The notes under the pieces are model-generated. The model searched no databases, was not told where the DNA came from, and saw nothing but the letters and a program-made list of their open reading frames with translations. A stretch of DNA of 36,391 nt from a virus. Below, piece by piece: positions 8,854 through 16,899 of the stretch; within the stretch, counting starts at the first letter, position 1, and every line of letters begins with the position of its first letter. The stretch is taken from IMG/VR virus record IMGVR_UViG_3300048591_000730, positions 1-36,391 of that record; one strand, written 5' to 3'. The position numbers and the translations under genes were made by a program.

Positions 8854-11167
8854 TAACACGCTTCCCTTCCAGGGCCTTGCTCCACACGTTGGTCACATCC
8901 GCGCCACTCAGCGACCGGCGCCAGATGCCCGCCTCATCAAGCTTACCGTTCAGGTATGTTGACCATGCGCCGAGCCGGATCGGCACGCTGGCGGCATCCT
9001 TAATCCAGGGATCGAAGACTTGCTCCTTCTCCAGGACGAGAGAGTTCGCGTTCGTGGTGCCGACATACAAGGACACGGTTTTGTTGGTCGGGTTGAACGT
9101 GCCGGCCACAAAATACGGTTGCGCCGTGGCGTGATTATTTGTGGTCCCCGTGACATAGGTGATCGTCGCGCCGGTCAGGTTTGTGCAGATCGCGATCCTG
9201 AAGTTTTGCCCAGCACTTGAGTAGTAGGACGCAAACACGCGGTTCCCGTCCGATACCGAGTCCTTGACCACAAGTGGACCGTTGATATTCGTCGCATTGA
9301 GGTAAACCCAGATGGCAAACGAGAATCCATTAGTTACCATGAAGTCCGCAGTGGCAGCAGCAGTGAGCGCATCCGGCGATGCATCAAAACCGGACGCCAA
9401 TCCAACCAGGCCGGAAGGGAATGTGACCGTGCCTGCCTCGGTCAGGTTGTTAGTCCCAATCGAGTCGACCCACGGTTCGCCCTCGAATGACCAGAGCGCC
9501 ACCATGTCGTTGGTGAGCGTGTTGTCACCACCGCCGCCACCTCCGCCAACCGCCACCGGGTAGCCATTCGTCAGTGACTCAGTGAATGCCTTGATACTCC
9601 AGTTCACGCCCTCGTTCGCCGCCCCCTGTAAGGCGAAGACCAGTTGCCCGCTCACGTTTGTCGTCACGAACGCGCCCAGCCCGCCAGAGGCCGCGAAAAC
9701 ATTCGAGGAGTAAGTGAACAGCGGCGCATCACCACGGAAATAGAGCCAGTCCAATCGCCCAAAATACACATTCGTCGCGCCCGCTCCGCGCACCCATGCC
9801 GTGCCAGCGTGCGTATGGTTCGCCGCCACCATGTTCGTCAGCACTGGTTCAAACGTGTTATTAGTCGCCGTTCCTGACCATTGGACCTCGAACACATTCG
9901 TCGCGCTACCGCCGCCCCCGCCACCAGCCTCCAGAGCATCCAGCCGCCCATCCTGCTCGCTATCCTTTGCGACCTGCCCAACCACACCAGCCCGAGGCAG
10001 GTTCGTTGCCAGCCCAAGGTTCGCGAACGTCACGTCATTGGACGTCACGCCCATGACCGCCACCTGCGTGTTCGTATTCACCACCTCGAACCAGTGGCCG
10101 CTCGGAGACTGCTGGAACGTCGTGCCGCCATTCGTGCCCGGCGGCAAGGTTGCAATGGCGTTGCTCAGGTAGTTCAGCCATGAGGGCAACTGTGGCGTGC
10201 CGGCCAGCGTGAGACCAAAACCCTTTGCCAGGTTCACTCCTGTGCTGAAATCCACAATATGATCCAGCCCGATCCACATATCCGCCGGGCCGTTCGTCGG
10301 TCCCAGGCTCAGGATGTTAGTGCCGTTTGGCACCGGGACCAGTTGCTGCGCCGTCACCGCATTCGTCGCCGTTGCGGCCGTCGACGCTGTGTCCGCCGCG
10401 CTGGCACTCGCCACCTTCCCGCTGATATTCGTAGCCGGGACGATGTTCGTCTGCGCCACTTGCTGCGCGATCGAATACACCGCGTTCGTGTCCACGCCCG
10501 CACCTGGTGGGACAAAACTCAGCGGGTTCAGCAGTGCCCACTCATCCAGCGTCCCGCGCCCGGTCACGCTCGCCAGGGGCACACTCGTGGCCGTGTCTGC
10601 CGTCGCTGCCGCGCTTACCTTGCCGGACACGTTCGTCGCCGGGATCGGGTTTGTGCTCACCACGGTCCGCGCCGCCTGCAGCGCCAGCACGTTGACCGTG
10701 TTCGTATCCACCCCAGTAGTGCCCCCCGTTGTCGGTAGATTCTCCAGGAGTGCGTCCACCTGTGCTGATGTGTAGAAGCTCGGGGTTCCGTTCGTGTTGT
10801 TGATCAGGTCGGCCACGTTAAGCAGTGCGTTAGTGTCCGGCACTGTAAGCGGGAATGACCGTGACGGGCTCCCAGCGATGTCCAACCGGTAGGCCCCCGC
10901 GAGCACGTTGCTAAACACTGTCACGCCCGTCGTGTCGGTGTATTGAGCCACGGCATCACCAGGGATCAGCCATGGCCCTGCGACCACAGGCCCCGGCTCC
11001 AGCAACGTCATCGTAACTCTGCGCCCCTGCACCTGGGTGCTATTGAACTTGTACACTCGCACCTCCAAGTCCGCCCCCTGCACGCACCGCGCGCCGAGCG
11101 CGATCAGGAAGATGGTGACCCCGAGGGCCAGCCAAAACCGCACGCTGCAATCTGATGGTTGTCTCAT
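8843..11167 (-). CDS. Secreted fibre-like protein with C-terminal LamG domain
   Basis: The 774-residue protein has an N-terminal signal peptide (RFWLALGVTIFLIALGARCVQGA, cleaved about residue 32). A small beta domain (about 33-110) follows, then a fibre-like region with an internal duplication: IPATNVSGKV at 175-184 and VPATNISGKV at 243-252, each followed by an Ala/Thr-rich ADTA segment. Two poly-glycine linkers at about 415-420 and 541-547 flank a beta-rich block. A LamG domain (about 555-770) ends the protein. Start ATG 11167 overlaps the preceding stop. The fibre repeats suggest a tail fibre or adhesin. The signal peptide is unexpected for a protein assembled in the cytoplasm. Confidence 0.75.
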   Translation of the reverse strand: MRQPSDCSVRFWLALGVTIFLIALGARCVQGADLEVRVYKFNSTQVQGRRVTMTLLEPGPVVAGPWLIPGDAVAQYTDTTGVTVFSNVLAGAYRLDIAGSPSRSFPLTVPDTNALLNVADLINNTNGTPSFYTSAQVDALLENLPTTGGTTGVDTNTVNVLALQAARTVVSTNPIPATNVSGKVSAAATADTATSVPLASVTGRGTLDEWALLNPLSFVPPGAGVDTNAVYSIAQQVAQTNIVPATNISGKVASASAADTASTAATATNAVTAQQLVPVPNGTNILSLGPTNGPADMWIGLDHIVDFSTGVNLAKGFGLTLAGTPQLPSWLNYLSNAIATLPPGTNGGTTFQQSPSGHWFEVVNTNTQVAVMGVTSNDVTFANLGLATNLPRAGVVGQVAKDSEQDGRLDALEAGGGGGGSATNVFEVQWSGTATNNTFEPVLTNMVAANHTHAGTAWVRGAGATNVYFGRLDWLYFRGDAPLFTYSSNVFAASGGLGAFVTTNVSGQLVFALQGAANEGVNWSIKAFTESLTNGYPVAVGGGGGGGDNTLTNDMVALWSFEGEPWVDSIGTNNLTEAGTVTFPSGLVGLASGFDASPDALTAAATADFMVTNGFSFAIWVYLNATNINGPLVVKDSVSDGNRVFASYYSSAGQNFRIAICTNLTGATITYVTGTTNNHATAQPYFVAGTFNPTNKTVSLYVGTTNANSLVLEKEQVFDPWIKDAASVPIRLGAWSTYLNGKLDEAGIWRRSLSGADVTNVWSKALEGKRVNEP

Positions 11168-11565
11168 CACGCTACCTTTTTTCCTACGATTGATACCGTC
11201 ACTATGTTCGTCACACCGATCGGCGCCCCGCACCGCACCCGCACCGAAGCTCCCGCAATGGTGTAGGCCGTCTCCGTGCCGGTGTGGTCCTGGTGTGTGA
11301 GGACCACATCCTTCACCCCATTCCAGGTCTGTTCGCAGTGCAGCCAGAAGTCCGTCGCCAGCTTGTTCGTCGTGAACTCCTTGACCACCTGCAGGGTCAT
11401 TGACTTCGCGAACCCGGCCCGCTCGTAGTGCTTCATGTTCTCCGCGCGGAACAGCCGCTCCGTCTGCACCACCGGCCCGCCGTCCGACTCCATGGGCGTC
11501 ACCACGTCGTCGTAGGTGGCCAGGTCCGAACTGCCGATGTTGATTTTCCAGGTGCCTCGCGCCAT
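11167..11565 (-). CDS. Small tail-associated protein
   Basis: The 132-residue protein starts at ATG 11565, just downstream of the tail tube gene, and its stop overlaps the next start. It is beta-rich, beginning MARGTWKINIGSSDLATYDD, with a C-terminal VTIVSIVGKKVA-like strand region, as in tail tube or tube-capping proteins. No specific family is recognised. It may be a second tail-tube or tail-assembly component; that assignment comes from gene order. Confidence 0.6.
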   Translation of the reverse strand: MARGTWKINIGSSDLATYDDVVTPMESDGGPVVQTERLFRAENMKHYERAGFAKSMTLQVVKEFTTNKLATDFWLHCEQTWNGVKDVVLTHQDHTGTETAYTIAGASVRVRCGAPIGVTNIVTVSIVGKKVA

Positions 11566-11575
11566 GTGTTATTTA

Positions 11576-11605
11576 GGTAGGGCGACGGTGTCCTCACCGC
11601 GCCGC
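11576..11605. repeat. GTAGGGC-type palindrome at a gene junction
   Basis: This copy of the family GGTAGGGCnnCGGTGTC..ACCGCGCCGC fills most of the 48-base gap between the tail tube gene (stop 11614) and the next start (11565). The arms around GGTGTCCTCACC pair to form a hairpin in the transcript. Confidence 0.8.
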
Positions 11606-11613
11606 TCTGGTTC

Positions 11614-12561
11614 TTACGGCGCCGTATACGCGAACAGCGCGTCCCTCACACCCGACGTCCAGGTATGTTTCTGCACCATTTCAAGACCCCTGAAACGGTG
11701 TTGCCCGATCGCGTAAATGCGGTCCGTCCGCTTCGCGCCGACCTTTTTCAGCGTGAACACCCAACCCGTTTGCGTGCCGGTGATGACCAGGTCCTCGTTC
11801 GCCTTGGCGTAACTCATGCCGGGCAGAACCGCGCCAGTGTCCTGCTTGCCGAGCAACGTCAGCACTTGCGCTTCCGTCAGATTCGACGGCGCAAAGCTCG
11901 CTCCGACGCTCACCCCGCTCAGGATGATGTCCGCGATCCCGACGTCGCTGCTGGGCACGTCCGCTGTCTGCATGCCGAACTGGATCTCAAACCCATCCAT
12001 GCCGCCCATGGCGCTGTAGGGCGCGCTGCGTGCGCCGAGCGCCGCGCTGTAGATATCCGAGATGATGCCCGACTCCTCGAAAGTGATGTCCGCCGCTGCC
12101 ACGCCTTCCGCCGCGTGCCAGTACGTCGCGACCGTCGGCTGCACTGCCGCCCCGCCGATGCAAGTCAGCTCCATACTGCCGAAAGCCGTGGACGTGGGAC
12201 GGAGCTGCAGGTTCGGCGCTTTCGTCATGCCGCCGCGCTGCCAGGTGTAGGTTTTGTTCTCGGTCAGCGATGCAATCGCCACCGTGCCACTCAGCACGGT
12301 TGAGCCCACCTTCGTGCCTGGTGCCAGGTGCGCCGCGTAGAGCAGGTCGAGCAGCGCGGCGCTCACGATGCCCACCGGCGTGAAGCTGATCACATCCTTG
12401 CGCGACCGGTGCCGCTCGTCGATCGGTCCCCAGGCGGTGGTTGGAGTCCAGGATTCCACGTTCTCGTTCACCGAGATGTCGTTCTGCACATGCAGCACGG
12501 TTGACCCGAAGTGCACTCGCGCCGGGCCCTGGATGATTGTCGGTAACACTACGTCTGCCAT
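11614..12561 (-). CDS. Major tail tube protein
   Basis: The 315-residue protein lies between the tail completion genes and the fibre/tape-measure genes, where the tail tube gene is expected. It is beta-rich throughout, opening MADVVLPTIIQGPARVHFG, with a region SWTPTTAWGPIDERHRSRKD that resembles the loop of tail tube proteins. Residues about 200-315 may form a second beta-sandwich domain. No signal peptide is present. The assignment relies on order, size and fold-like composition; no diagnostic motif was identified. Confidence 0.65.
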   Translation of the reverse strand: MADVVLPTIIQGPARVHFGSTVLHVQNDISVNENVESWTPTTAWGPIDERHRSRKDVISFTPVGIVSAALLDLLYAAHLAPGTKVGSTVLSGTVAIASLTENKTYTWQRGGMTKAPNLQLRPTSTAFGSMELTCIGGAAVQPTVATYWHAAEGVAAADITFEESGIISDIYSAALGARSAPYSAMGGMDGFEIQFGMQTADVPSSDVGIADIILSGVSVGASFAPSNLTEAQVLTLLGKQDTGAVLPGMSYAKANEDLVITGTQTGWVFTLKKVGAKRTDRIYAIGQHRFRGLEMVQKHTWTSGVRDALFAYTAP

Positions 12562-12568
12562 AATTGTC

Positions 12569-13318
12569 CTATGTGGTTTTGCGGCTGATGCCGCTGGTGA
12601 TTAATGCGCTGTCCGGCACGAACGATGCCGCCCGGATTTCCAAGCCGACCGGAACGATCACCGGCCCGTTGTAAAGCTCCGCGCCCGAGTTGCTCGGCCC
12701 CGGCAAACTGCCGTCGCGCGTCCAGTAGATCTGGGCGTTCTCCGTCTCGCAGCCCAGAATTAGCTCGCGGTTCATGTCGTCGATGTTGACCCCGCCGAGC
12801 GCAATCCCCACGCGCCCCGCGCGCTGGCTCTGGCCGCGATTGCACGAGATTCGCAGCGTCGCGTTGTAAGCCCGGAGCGGTCGCCACTCGTCGGCCTCGC
12901 TCAACGCGTTCGCGTCCGCGCGCCACGTGCCAAGCCCCTCGACCACCCACAGGTGGCCCAAGTCCAGGATGCGCTGCCCGACCTGGTCGGCCGGCAGATT
13001 CGTCCCTGTCGTCGGCGCGTCATTCTCCATCGGGTCCTCAATCACTAGGCAGGTCAAAGTGATCTCGCCTTGCGGGCCCGGCACATTCGGCAGCGTCACC
13101 GCCAGCTTCGGTTTCTCCACGATGATGCCGCAACCGCGCCGGCCGTTGCGCTCGGTCAGATACGCGAGGACTTCCGCCGCGAGCGTCTGGTCCGCCTGCG
13201 TGCTCGCGTCCGCCACCAGGCGGTCGCGGGTGACGATGTTCACATTCGCGAGCCAGTCATCGCTCATCAGCAAATGCGCGACATCGTTCTGCAACTGAAT
13301 AAAATTCGTGAAACTCAT
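12569..13318 (-). CDS. Tail completion-type protein with chitobiase C-terminal-like domain
   Basis: The 249-residue protein follows the HK97-gp10-like gene, the usual place of the tail terminator or completion protein. The N-terminal ~170 residues are mixed alpha/beta. The C-terminal ~75 residues match the chitobiase/hexosaminidase C-terminal pattern: AQIYWTRDGSLPG, then ELYNGPV, then LEIRAASFVPDS, the last equivalent to the usual I-A-x-A strand. Those domains are common in secreted bacterial surface proteins and may bind carbohydrate, so its presence on a tail completion protein is a fusion worth noting. Start ATG 13318 was used; a palindrome precedes it. Confidence 0.7.
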   Translation of the reverse strand: MSFTNFIQLQNDVAHLLMSDDWLANVNIVTRDRLVADASTQADQTLAAEVLAYLTERNGRRGCGIIVEKPKLAVTLPNVPGPQGEITLTCLVIEDPMENDAPTTGTNLPADQVGQRILDLGHLWVVEGLGTWRADANALSEADEWRPLRAYNATLRISCNRGQSQRAGRVGIALGGVNIDDMNRELILGCETENAQIYWTRDGSLPGPSNSGAELYNGPVIVPVGLEIRAASFVPDSALITSGISRKTT

Positions 13319-13330
13319 TTTAGGTGTGGT

Positions 13331-13347
13331 GCAGGCATCTTGCCTGC
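13331..13347. repeat. GCAGGCA palindrome at a gene junction
   Basis: The arms GCAGGCA and TGCCTGC (7 bp) are separated by TCT and lie in the 32-base gap between two tail genes. The same element recurs at 13892-13908 and 17766-17782. Confidence 0.85.
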
Positions 13348-13350
13348 CTC

Positions 13351-13875
13351 CTACGTGATATTCCTTCCCTCGTAAAACTTCGTGAGCGCATCGCTCAGTG
13401 CCGTGCCAATTTTCTCTTCGCGGTCCTCGATGCCCCGGCGAATCGGCGCGCGCTCTTTAATCTCCACGTGCCGCTTGTGCGGACGCACATTCACATCCGC
13501 TTGCCGCACCGTGCGGCGCCGTCCGAAAATAACCATCTTGCCCGAGCGCTTCCGCTTGTGCCCCGCGACCTGGACGTCGCCACTGAACCCGAACTCGTGC
13601 GCGCCCATGTATTTCACATTGCTGCCGATCGTCACCAGCAGGCCGCCGCTCAGGATGCTGACCTTGCTTGCGCGCAGTGACCGGCGCAGACGCCCGGTCC
13701 GCACGCCCAAGGTCTCCGGCCCGCGCTGGCTCATGCGGTGCTCGATGATGTGGTTCGCCGTCAGCTCCGCCTGCTGTTGCAGCACCGGCGCCATGGCCGC
13801 CAGCACCCCGGCATCGTCGCGCAGCCGCCGATGCAGGCTCTCAATCTCGGGCGAAACTTTGATAACGATGGCCAT
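13351..13875 (-). CDS. HK97 gp10-like / virion morphogenesis protein
   Basis: The 174-residue protein carries the signature of the HK97-gp10 family of head-tail joining proteins: RTGRLRRSL at about residue 59 and IGSNVKYMGAHEFG at about 82-96. Family members link head completion to tail assembly. The C-terminus is rich in Arg and Lys. The start is ATG 13875. A GCAGGCA palindrome lies in the short gap on both sides of the gene. Confidence 0.8.
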   Translation of the reverse strand: MAIVIKVSPEIESLHRRLRDDAGVLAAMAPVLQQQAELTANHIIEHRMSQRGPETLGVRTGRLRRSLRASKVSILSGGLLVTIGSNVKYMGAHEFGFSGDVQVAGHKRKRSGKMVIFGRRRTVRQADVNVRPHKRHVEIKERAPIRRGIEDREEKIGTALSDALTKFYEGRNIT

Positions 13876-13891
13876 TGGTTGTTAGTGTGAA

Positions 13892-13908
13892 GCAGGCATC
13901 CTGCCTGC
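13892..13908. repeat. GCAGGCA palindrome at a gene junction
   Basis: The arms GCAGGCA and TGCCTGC are separated by TCC and sit three bases beyond the stop of the connector gene. Compared with 13331-13347, only a loop base differs. Confidence 0.85.
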
Positions 13909-13911
13909 TCC

Positions 13912-14538
13912 TCATACGCACTGATACCGGATGAACGGGCGCAACATCTCGCGCACCTGGGGAACGACATCGAGGCCGCCCAGCGACTCGGTCACGAACG
14001 TCGCGCCGCTGCCCACCTTCGTGACGTTCGACCCTTGCTTGTCGATCGATTCCCAGACCTTGCGCACCGTCAGCAGCCAGGCGGTCCGCACCGGGTCAGG
14101 CAACGCCGTGGCCCCGGCCGGCATCGGCTGGTCGCCCGTATCGCTGGTGTCCCACCAATAGCCGCCAGTGTAGGTGATGCGCAGCAGGGATGAGCGCACG
14201 CCGAGCAGGCTGCAGAAGCGGACCAGGCCCGCGGACTCCAGCACGCTGGCAATCGCGCCCGGTTGCTCGACCCACACCGATTCGAAGTGCTCTTTGTATT
14301 CCAGCTTAGCGATCGATTCGACGGGGTAACGCTCCAGCACCCAGCCTTCGCGTCCGCCCTCAAACGTGTCGGTCGCGTTCTCCACGCGTTGAAAGTGGCG
14401 GTTGCAAAAGTATTCCACGAACCCTGCAGCGCCCTTGCCGATCTCCAGCAAAGACGCGTCATAGTTCGACTGTGCCCGCAGGACCGGCGCGAGGATCTGT
14501 TCCTTCAGCGACTTCAGGTTGGAAAATCCAGCGTTCAT
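13912..14538 (-). CDS. Head-tail connector (adaptor) protein
   Basis: This 208-residue protein lies between capsid and gp10-like genes, the normal position of the gp6/gp15-type adaptor that binds under the portal. It has an alpha-helical start (SNLKSLKEQILAPVLRAQSNYDASLLEIGKG), a beta-rich centre with the ITYTGGYWWD motif, and a helical C-terminal part including DPVRTAWLLTVRKVWES. The phrase ending ITYTGGY followed by a prolinerich loop and helices is characteristic of the gp6-like connector family. It starts at ATG 14538, directly abutting the stop of the preceding small gene. Confidence 0.75.
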   Translation of the reverse strand: MNAGFSNLKSLKEQILAPVLRAQSNYDASLLEIGKGAAGFVEYFCNRHFQRVENATDTFEGGREGWVLERYPVESIAKLEYKEHFESVWVEQPGAIASVLESAGLVRFCSLLGVRSSLLRITYTGGYWWDTSDTGDQPMPAGATALPDPVRTAWLLTVRKVWESIDKQGSNVTKVGSGATFVTESLGGLDVVPQVREMLRPFIRYQCV

Positions 14539-14718
14539 TTATTCGGTGGTGGCAGGTTCGACCCACGCCTCCTGGTCGATGAGTTCGCGCAGCTCGCGCT
14601 TGGTCAGGCGCCGCTCGTGCACCCGCTCGCGGTGCTGCATGCGATTGCGCGGCATCGGACGCGGCTCGTGGTTCACCTCGATCTTCCGCGGCGTTTGATG
14701 GTTGGGCACGGTTGGCAT
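14539..14718 (-). CDS. Small basic protein between capsid and connector
   Basis: This 59-residue protein, MPTVPNHQTPRKIEVNHEP and onward to WVEPATTE, is rich in Arg, Glu and His and predicted to be helical (RERVHERRLTKRELRELIDQ). Its stop directly abuts the ATG of the connector gene (TAAATG), which supports it as real. Many tailed phages encode a short protein here with no known function. It could be a head-tail assembly factor or structural peptide. Confidence 0.65.
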   Translation of the reverse strand: MPTVPNHQTPRKIEVNHEPRPMPRNRMQHRERVHERRLTKRELRELIDQEAWVEPATTE

Positions 14719-14746
14719 GGTGGATTGATTATTGTTGGTTGAGGGT

Positions 14747-14779
14747 GGCGCGCCGGCCGGTTAGTTCAACCGGCGCGCC
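14747..14779. terminator. GC-rich stem-loop after the decoration-type gene
   Basis: A perfect 10-bp inverted repeat (GGCGCGCCGG at 14747-14756 with CCGGCGCGCC at 14770-14779) lies downstream of the gene ending at 14802. There is no clear T run, so it could be a weak terminator, a processing site or an RNA-stabilising hairpin that limits expression beyond the abundant head genes. Confidence 0.45.
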
Positions 14780-14801
14780 GGGTGCAACACGTGACTGCTG
14801 C

Positions 14802-15383
14802 CTAATCGTATCTCGCGGTAACCGAGTCCAGGGAACACGCGCTGGTACCATCCAGCACTACCCTGATCGGCCTGCCCCGCGTGCCCGCATAGAGCGCCTC
14901 GCCCTGGTAGACGGCCGTGGCCGCACCTACCTTGATCGTGGTGGCCGCGCTCAGCTTGTAGATCTGGTCACCAGCCGCGACAGCCGATCCAAATCCGCCC
15001 GACGTGAGTGTGACCTTGTTGGTCACCACGGCGGAGACAATGCCCGAAGCGGCCGTGCCATCAGCGCGCTGGAGCATCAGCACGTCATTCGCGGCCAGGC
15101 CGTTTGTGAACGTGAGGAAGTGGTCCGTCGCGGTAGTGGTCGCGTTGTTGCTGATGATCACATACGAGCTGGTGCCCGCGCGAATCGACAGCACGCTGGC
15201 CGCCTTGTCGCTGGTCGCGATCGCGCCGACCAGGCGCACCTGCTTCAGCGGTTCCGCATTGAAATAAACGGTCGCGGACGTTGTGCCGCTCGCGTTCTTG
15301 GTGACGTAGTCCCCTGCCGCGTTCGCACTCAAGGCTACAACCAGGACCGCGCCGCACGCTAAAATCTGCCGGAAAGTATTCAT
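14802..15383 (-). CDS. Exported protein following the capsid gene (decoration position)
   Basis: The 193-residue protein has a clear Sec signal peptide (MNTFRQILACGAVLVVALSANAA). The mature part is Thr/Ala/Val-rich beta sequence with the ending SLDSVTARYD. Gene order places it where siphophages put head decoration proteins, and its composition fits such a role, but a signal peptide is unexpected for one. An AAAGGA ribosome site lies five bases before ATG 15383, so the start, and therefore the signal peptide, is well supported. An exported coat or surface protein is an alternative. Confidence 0.7.
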   Translation of the reverse strand: MNTFRQILACGAVLVVALSANAAGDYVTKNASGTTSATVYFNAEPLKQVRLVGAIATSDKAASVLSIRAGTSSYVIISNNATTTATDHFLTFTNGLAANDVLMLQRADGTAASGIVSAVVTNKVTLTSGGFGSAVAAGDQIYKLSAATTIKVGAATAVYQGEALYAGTRGRPIRVVLDGTSACSLDSVTARYD

Positions 15384-15418
15384 GTTATCCTTTCGTTAAA
15401 GTTTGGATTGTGAGGGTG

Positions 15419-15442
15419 GGCGCGGTGACTTCACCACGCGCC
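15419..15442. repeat. Degenerate GTAGGGC-type palindrome
   Basis: The arms GGCGCGGTG and CAC..CGCGCC lie between the capsid stop (15455) and the next start (15383). The element resembles the intact copies but has lost the conserved flanking bases. Confidence 0.5.
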
Positions 15443-15454
15443 AACCTCGTTCGC

Positions 15455-16858
15455 TTATGCCGCCGGCGTAGCCAGGGCGCAGGTCACATCCACCTGCTGG
15501 TAGTCGAAGTCGATCTCCTCGATGAACCGCGTGGCCAGTTCGTCCGTGGTGAAATACACGTCCGAGCTGAAGTCCATGCGCGGGGAGCCGTGCTCGCCGA
15601 ACCACCACCAATCGAGCGCGCCGAACACCGCGAGGTAACTGGAGACCGACGCGGCCTCGCCGTAAGGCGTCAGCACGTCCGTCCAGATCACCGGGTAACC
15701 GTCAATCTTCGCCGTGCCGTCGGGCATGACCACGAAGAAATACGGATCGGCTTCCGTGTTCATCTCGCGCAGGGCGACTTCCCACGTGCTGTCCAGGTAA
15801 TACGCGGAGCGTTGGGCGCTCAGCGCGGCCTTGTTCACCAGCGTCCGCATGTTGCGAAAGTCGGTCTTGGTGGCGTCGCTAGGCTTGGTCTTGCCGGCTG
15901 CCAGCGTCCGCACCTTGCCGGCGTCCGTGGCGATCTTGCAGACACCCTTCACGTTTTCATAGGTGGCCGTGCCATCCGCCAGGAAACCCCACGTGTCTTC
16001 CGCGCGGGCAAATTCCACGGCGCCGTAGCGAGCCAGGAACTGGCCCATCGGCACGATGCTCTGCTCGTCGATTTCGCGGGGCACGCGGACGATGCCGCCC
16101 AGCTTGTGCGATTCCAAGGAGGCGAAATCAATCTGCGGTGATTTCTCCGCGAAGGCAGCGGACATGGCGATCGAGCCGAAGCTCGGGCGCGTCTTGAACC
16201 GGGGCGGCTTCGCCGTGCCACGACCGATCGGGAACCGCATCATTTTGCGGCGCACCACGCCGAACTCGCTGATCAGCTCGCGCACTTCCGAGAAGTATTC
16301 GTCCGGCAGCGGAATGTCGGTGGTGGTGATGGCGGCCTTGGCCTCGATGCCGAGCACGCTGCGCATCTGGTCAAACAGCGAACTGCGCATCTGCGCGTCG
16401 AGCAAGTCCAGCCGGCCGCTCTTCGCGTTGCCCAGGATGAACATTGCTGCCAGGTGCCGGGCGCAGGCCGTGGTCACCAGGCCGGGCTGTCGCACCTCCA
16501 GTGTGTTGCGGCCGAGACCCAGCTTGCGCAGCTCGGTGATGTCGCCCGCGTTTTTATTGGCCGCCGTTTCCAGTGCGGTGATTTTACCTTCGAGCGCTTT
16601 CTGGCCGTCGGTCAATTTCTTCACACCGTCGAGAACCTTCGTCTCGAAAGTGGCGGCGCCGCCGCCTCCGCCGCCCGCGCCTTCACCGGCGCCGGGGTCG
16701 CGCAGCAGCATGCCGAACGGCAACGCTGCGGCCGAAAGCAGCACGCCTCCGAGCATGCCGGTTGCCATCAGTGAATAGACTGCCAGTCCTGCCACCAGGC
16801 AGAGCATCAGCGTTGCGAACATCCAAAGGGTGTCCTGTCGTTTCCGAAACTTTTTCAT
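15455..16858 (-). CDS. HK97-type major capsid protein with N-terminal membrane hairpin
   Basis: The 467-residue protein has four parts. Residues 11-50 form two adjacent hydrophobic segments with a short loop. A Gly-rich linker spans about 56-67, including six glycines. A coiled-coil delta-like scaffold region (FETKVLDGVKKLTDGQKALE and on) spans about 70-113. The HK97 capsid fold runs from about 125 to the end, containing PLPDEYFSEVRELISEFGVVRRKM and a C-terminal SSDVYFTTDELATRFIEEID. The protease gene upstream would remove the N-terminal part at maturation. An AGAAAGG site lies before ATG 16858, supporting this start. A later ATG at 16711 would omit the hairpin but has no visible ribosome site. 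A membrane hairpin on a capsid is very unusual. Confidence 0.85.
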   Translation of the reverse strand: MKKFRKRQDTLWMFATLMLCLVAGLAVYSLMATGMLGGVLLSAAALPFGMLLRDPGAGEGAGGGGGGAATFETKVLDGVKKLTDGQKALEGKITALETAANKNAGDITELRKLGLGRNTLEVRQPGLVTTACARHLAAMFILGNAKSGRLDLLDAQMRSSLFDQMRSVLGIEAKAAITTTDIPLPDEYFSEVRELISEFGVVRRKMMRFPIGRGTAKPPRFKTRPSFGSIAMSAAFAEKSPQIDFASLESHKLGGIVRVPREIDEQSIVPMGQFLARYGAVEFARAEDTWGFLADGTATYENVKGVCKIATDAGKVRTLAAGKTKPSDATKTDFRNMRTLVNKAALSAQRSAYYLDSTWEVALREMNTEADPYFFVVMPDGTAKIDGYPVIWTDVLTPYGEAASVSSYLAVFGALDWWWFGEHGSPRMDFSSDVYFTTDELATRFIEEIDFDYQQVDVTCALATPAA

Positions 16859-16899
16859 GAGAACCTTTCTGTTGGGACTATTGGTTATTGGTTAATTGG

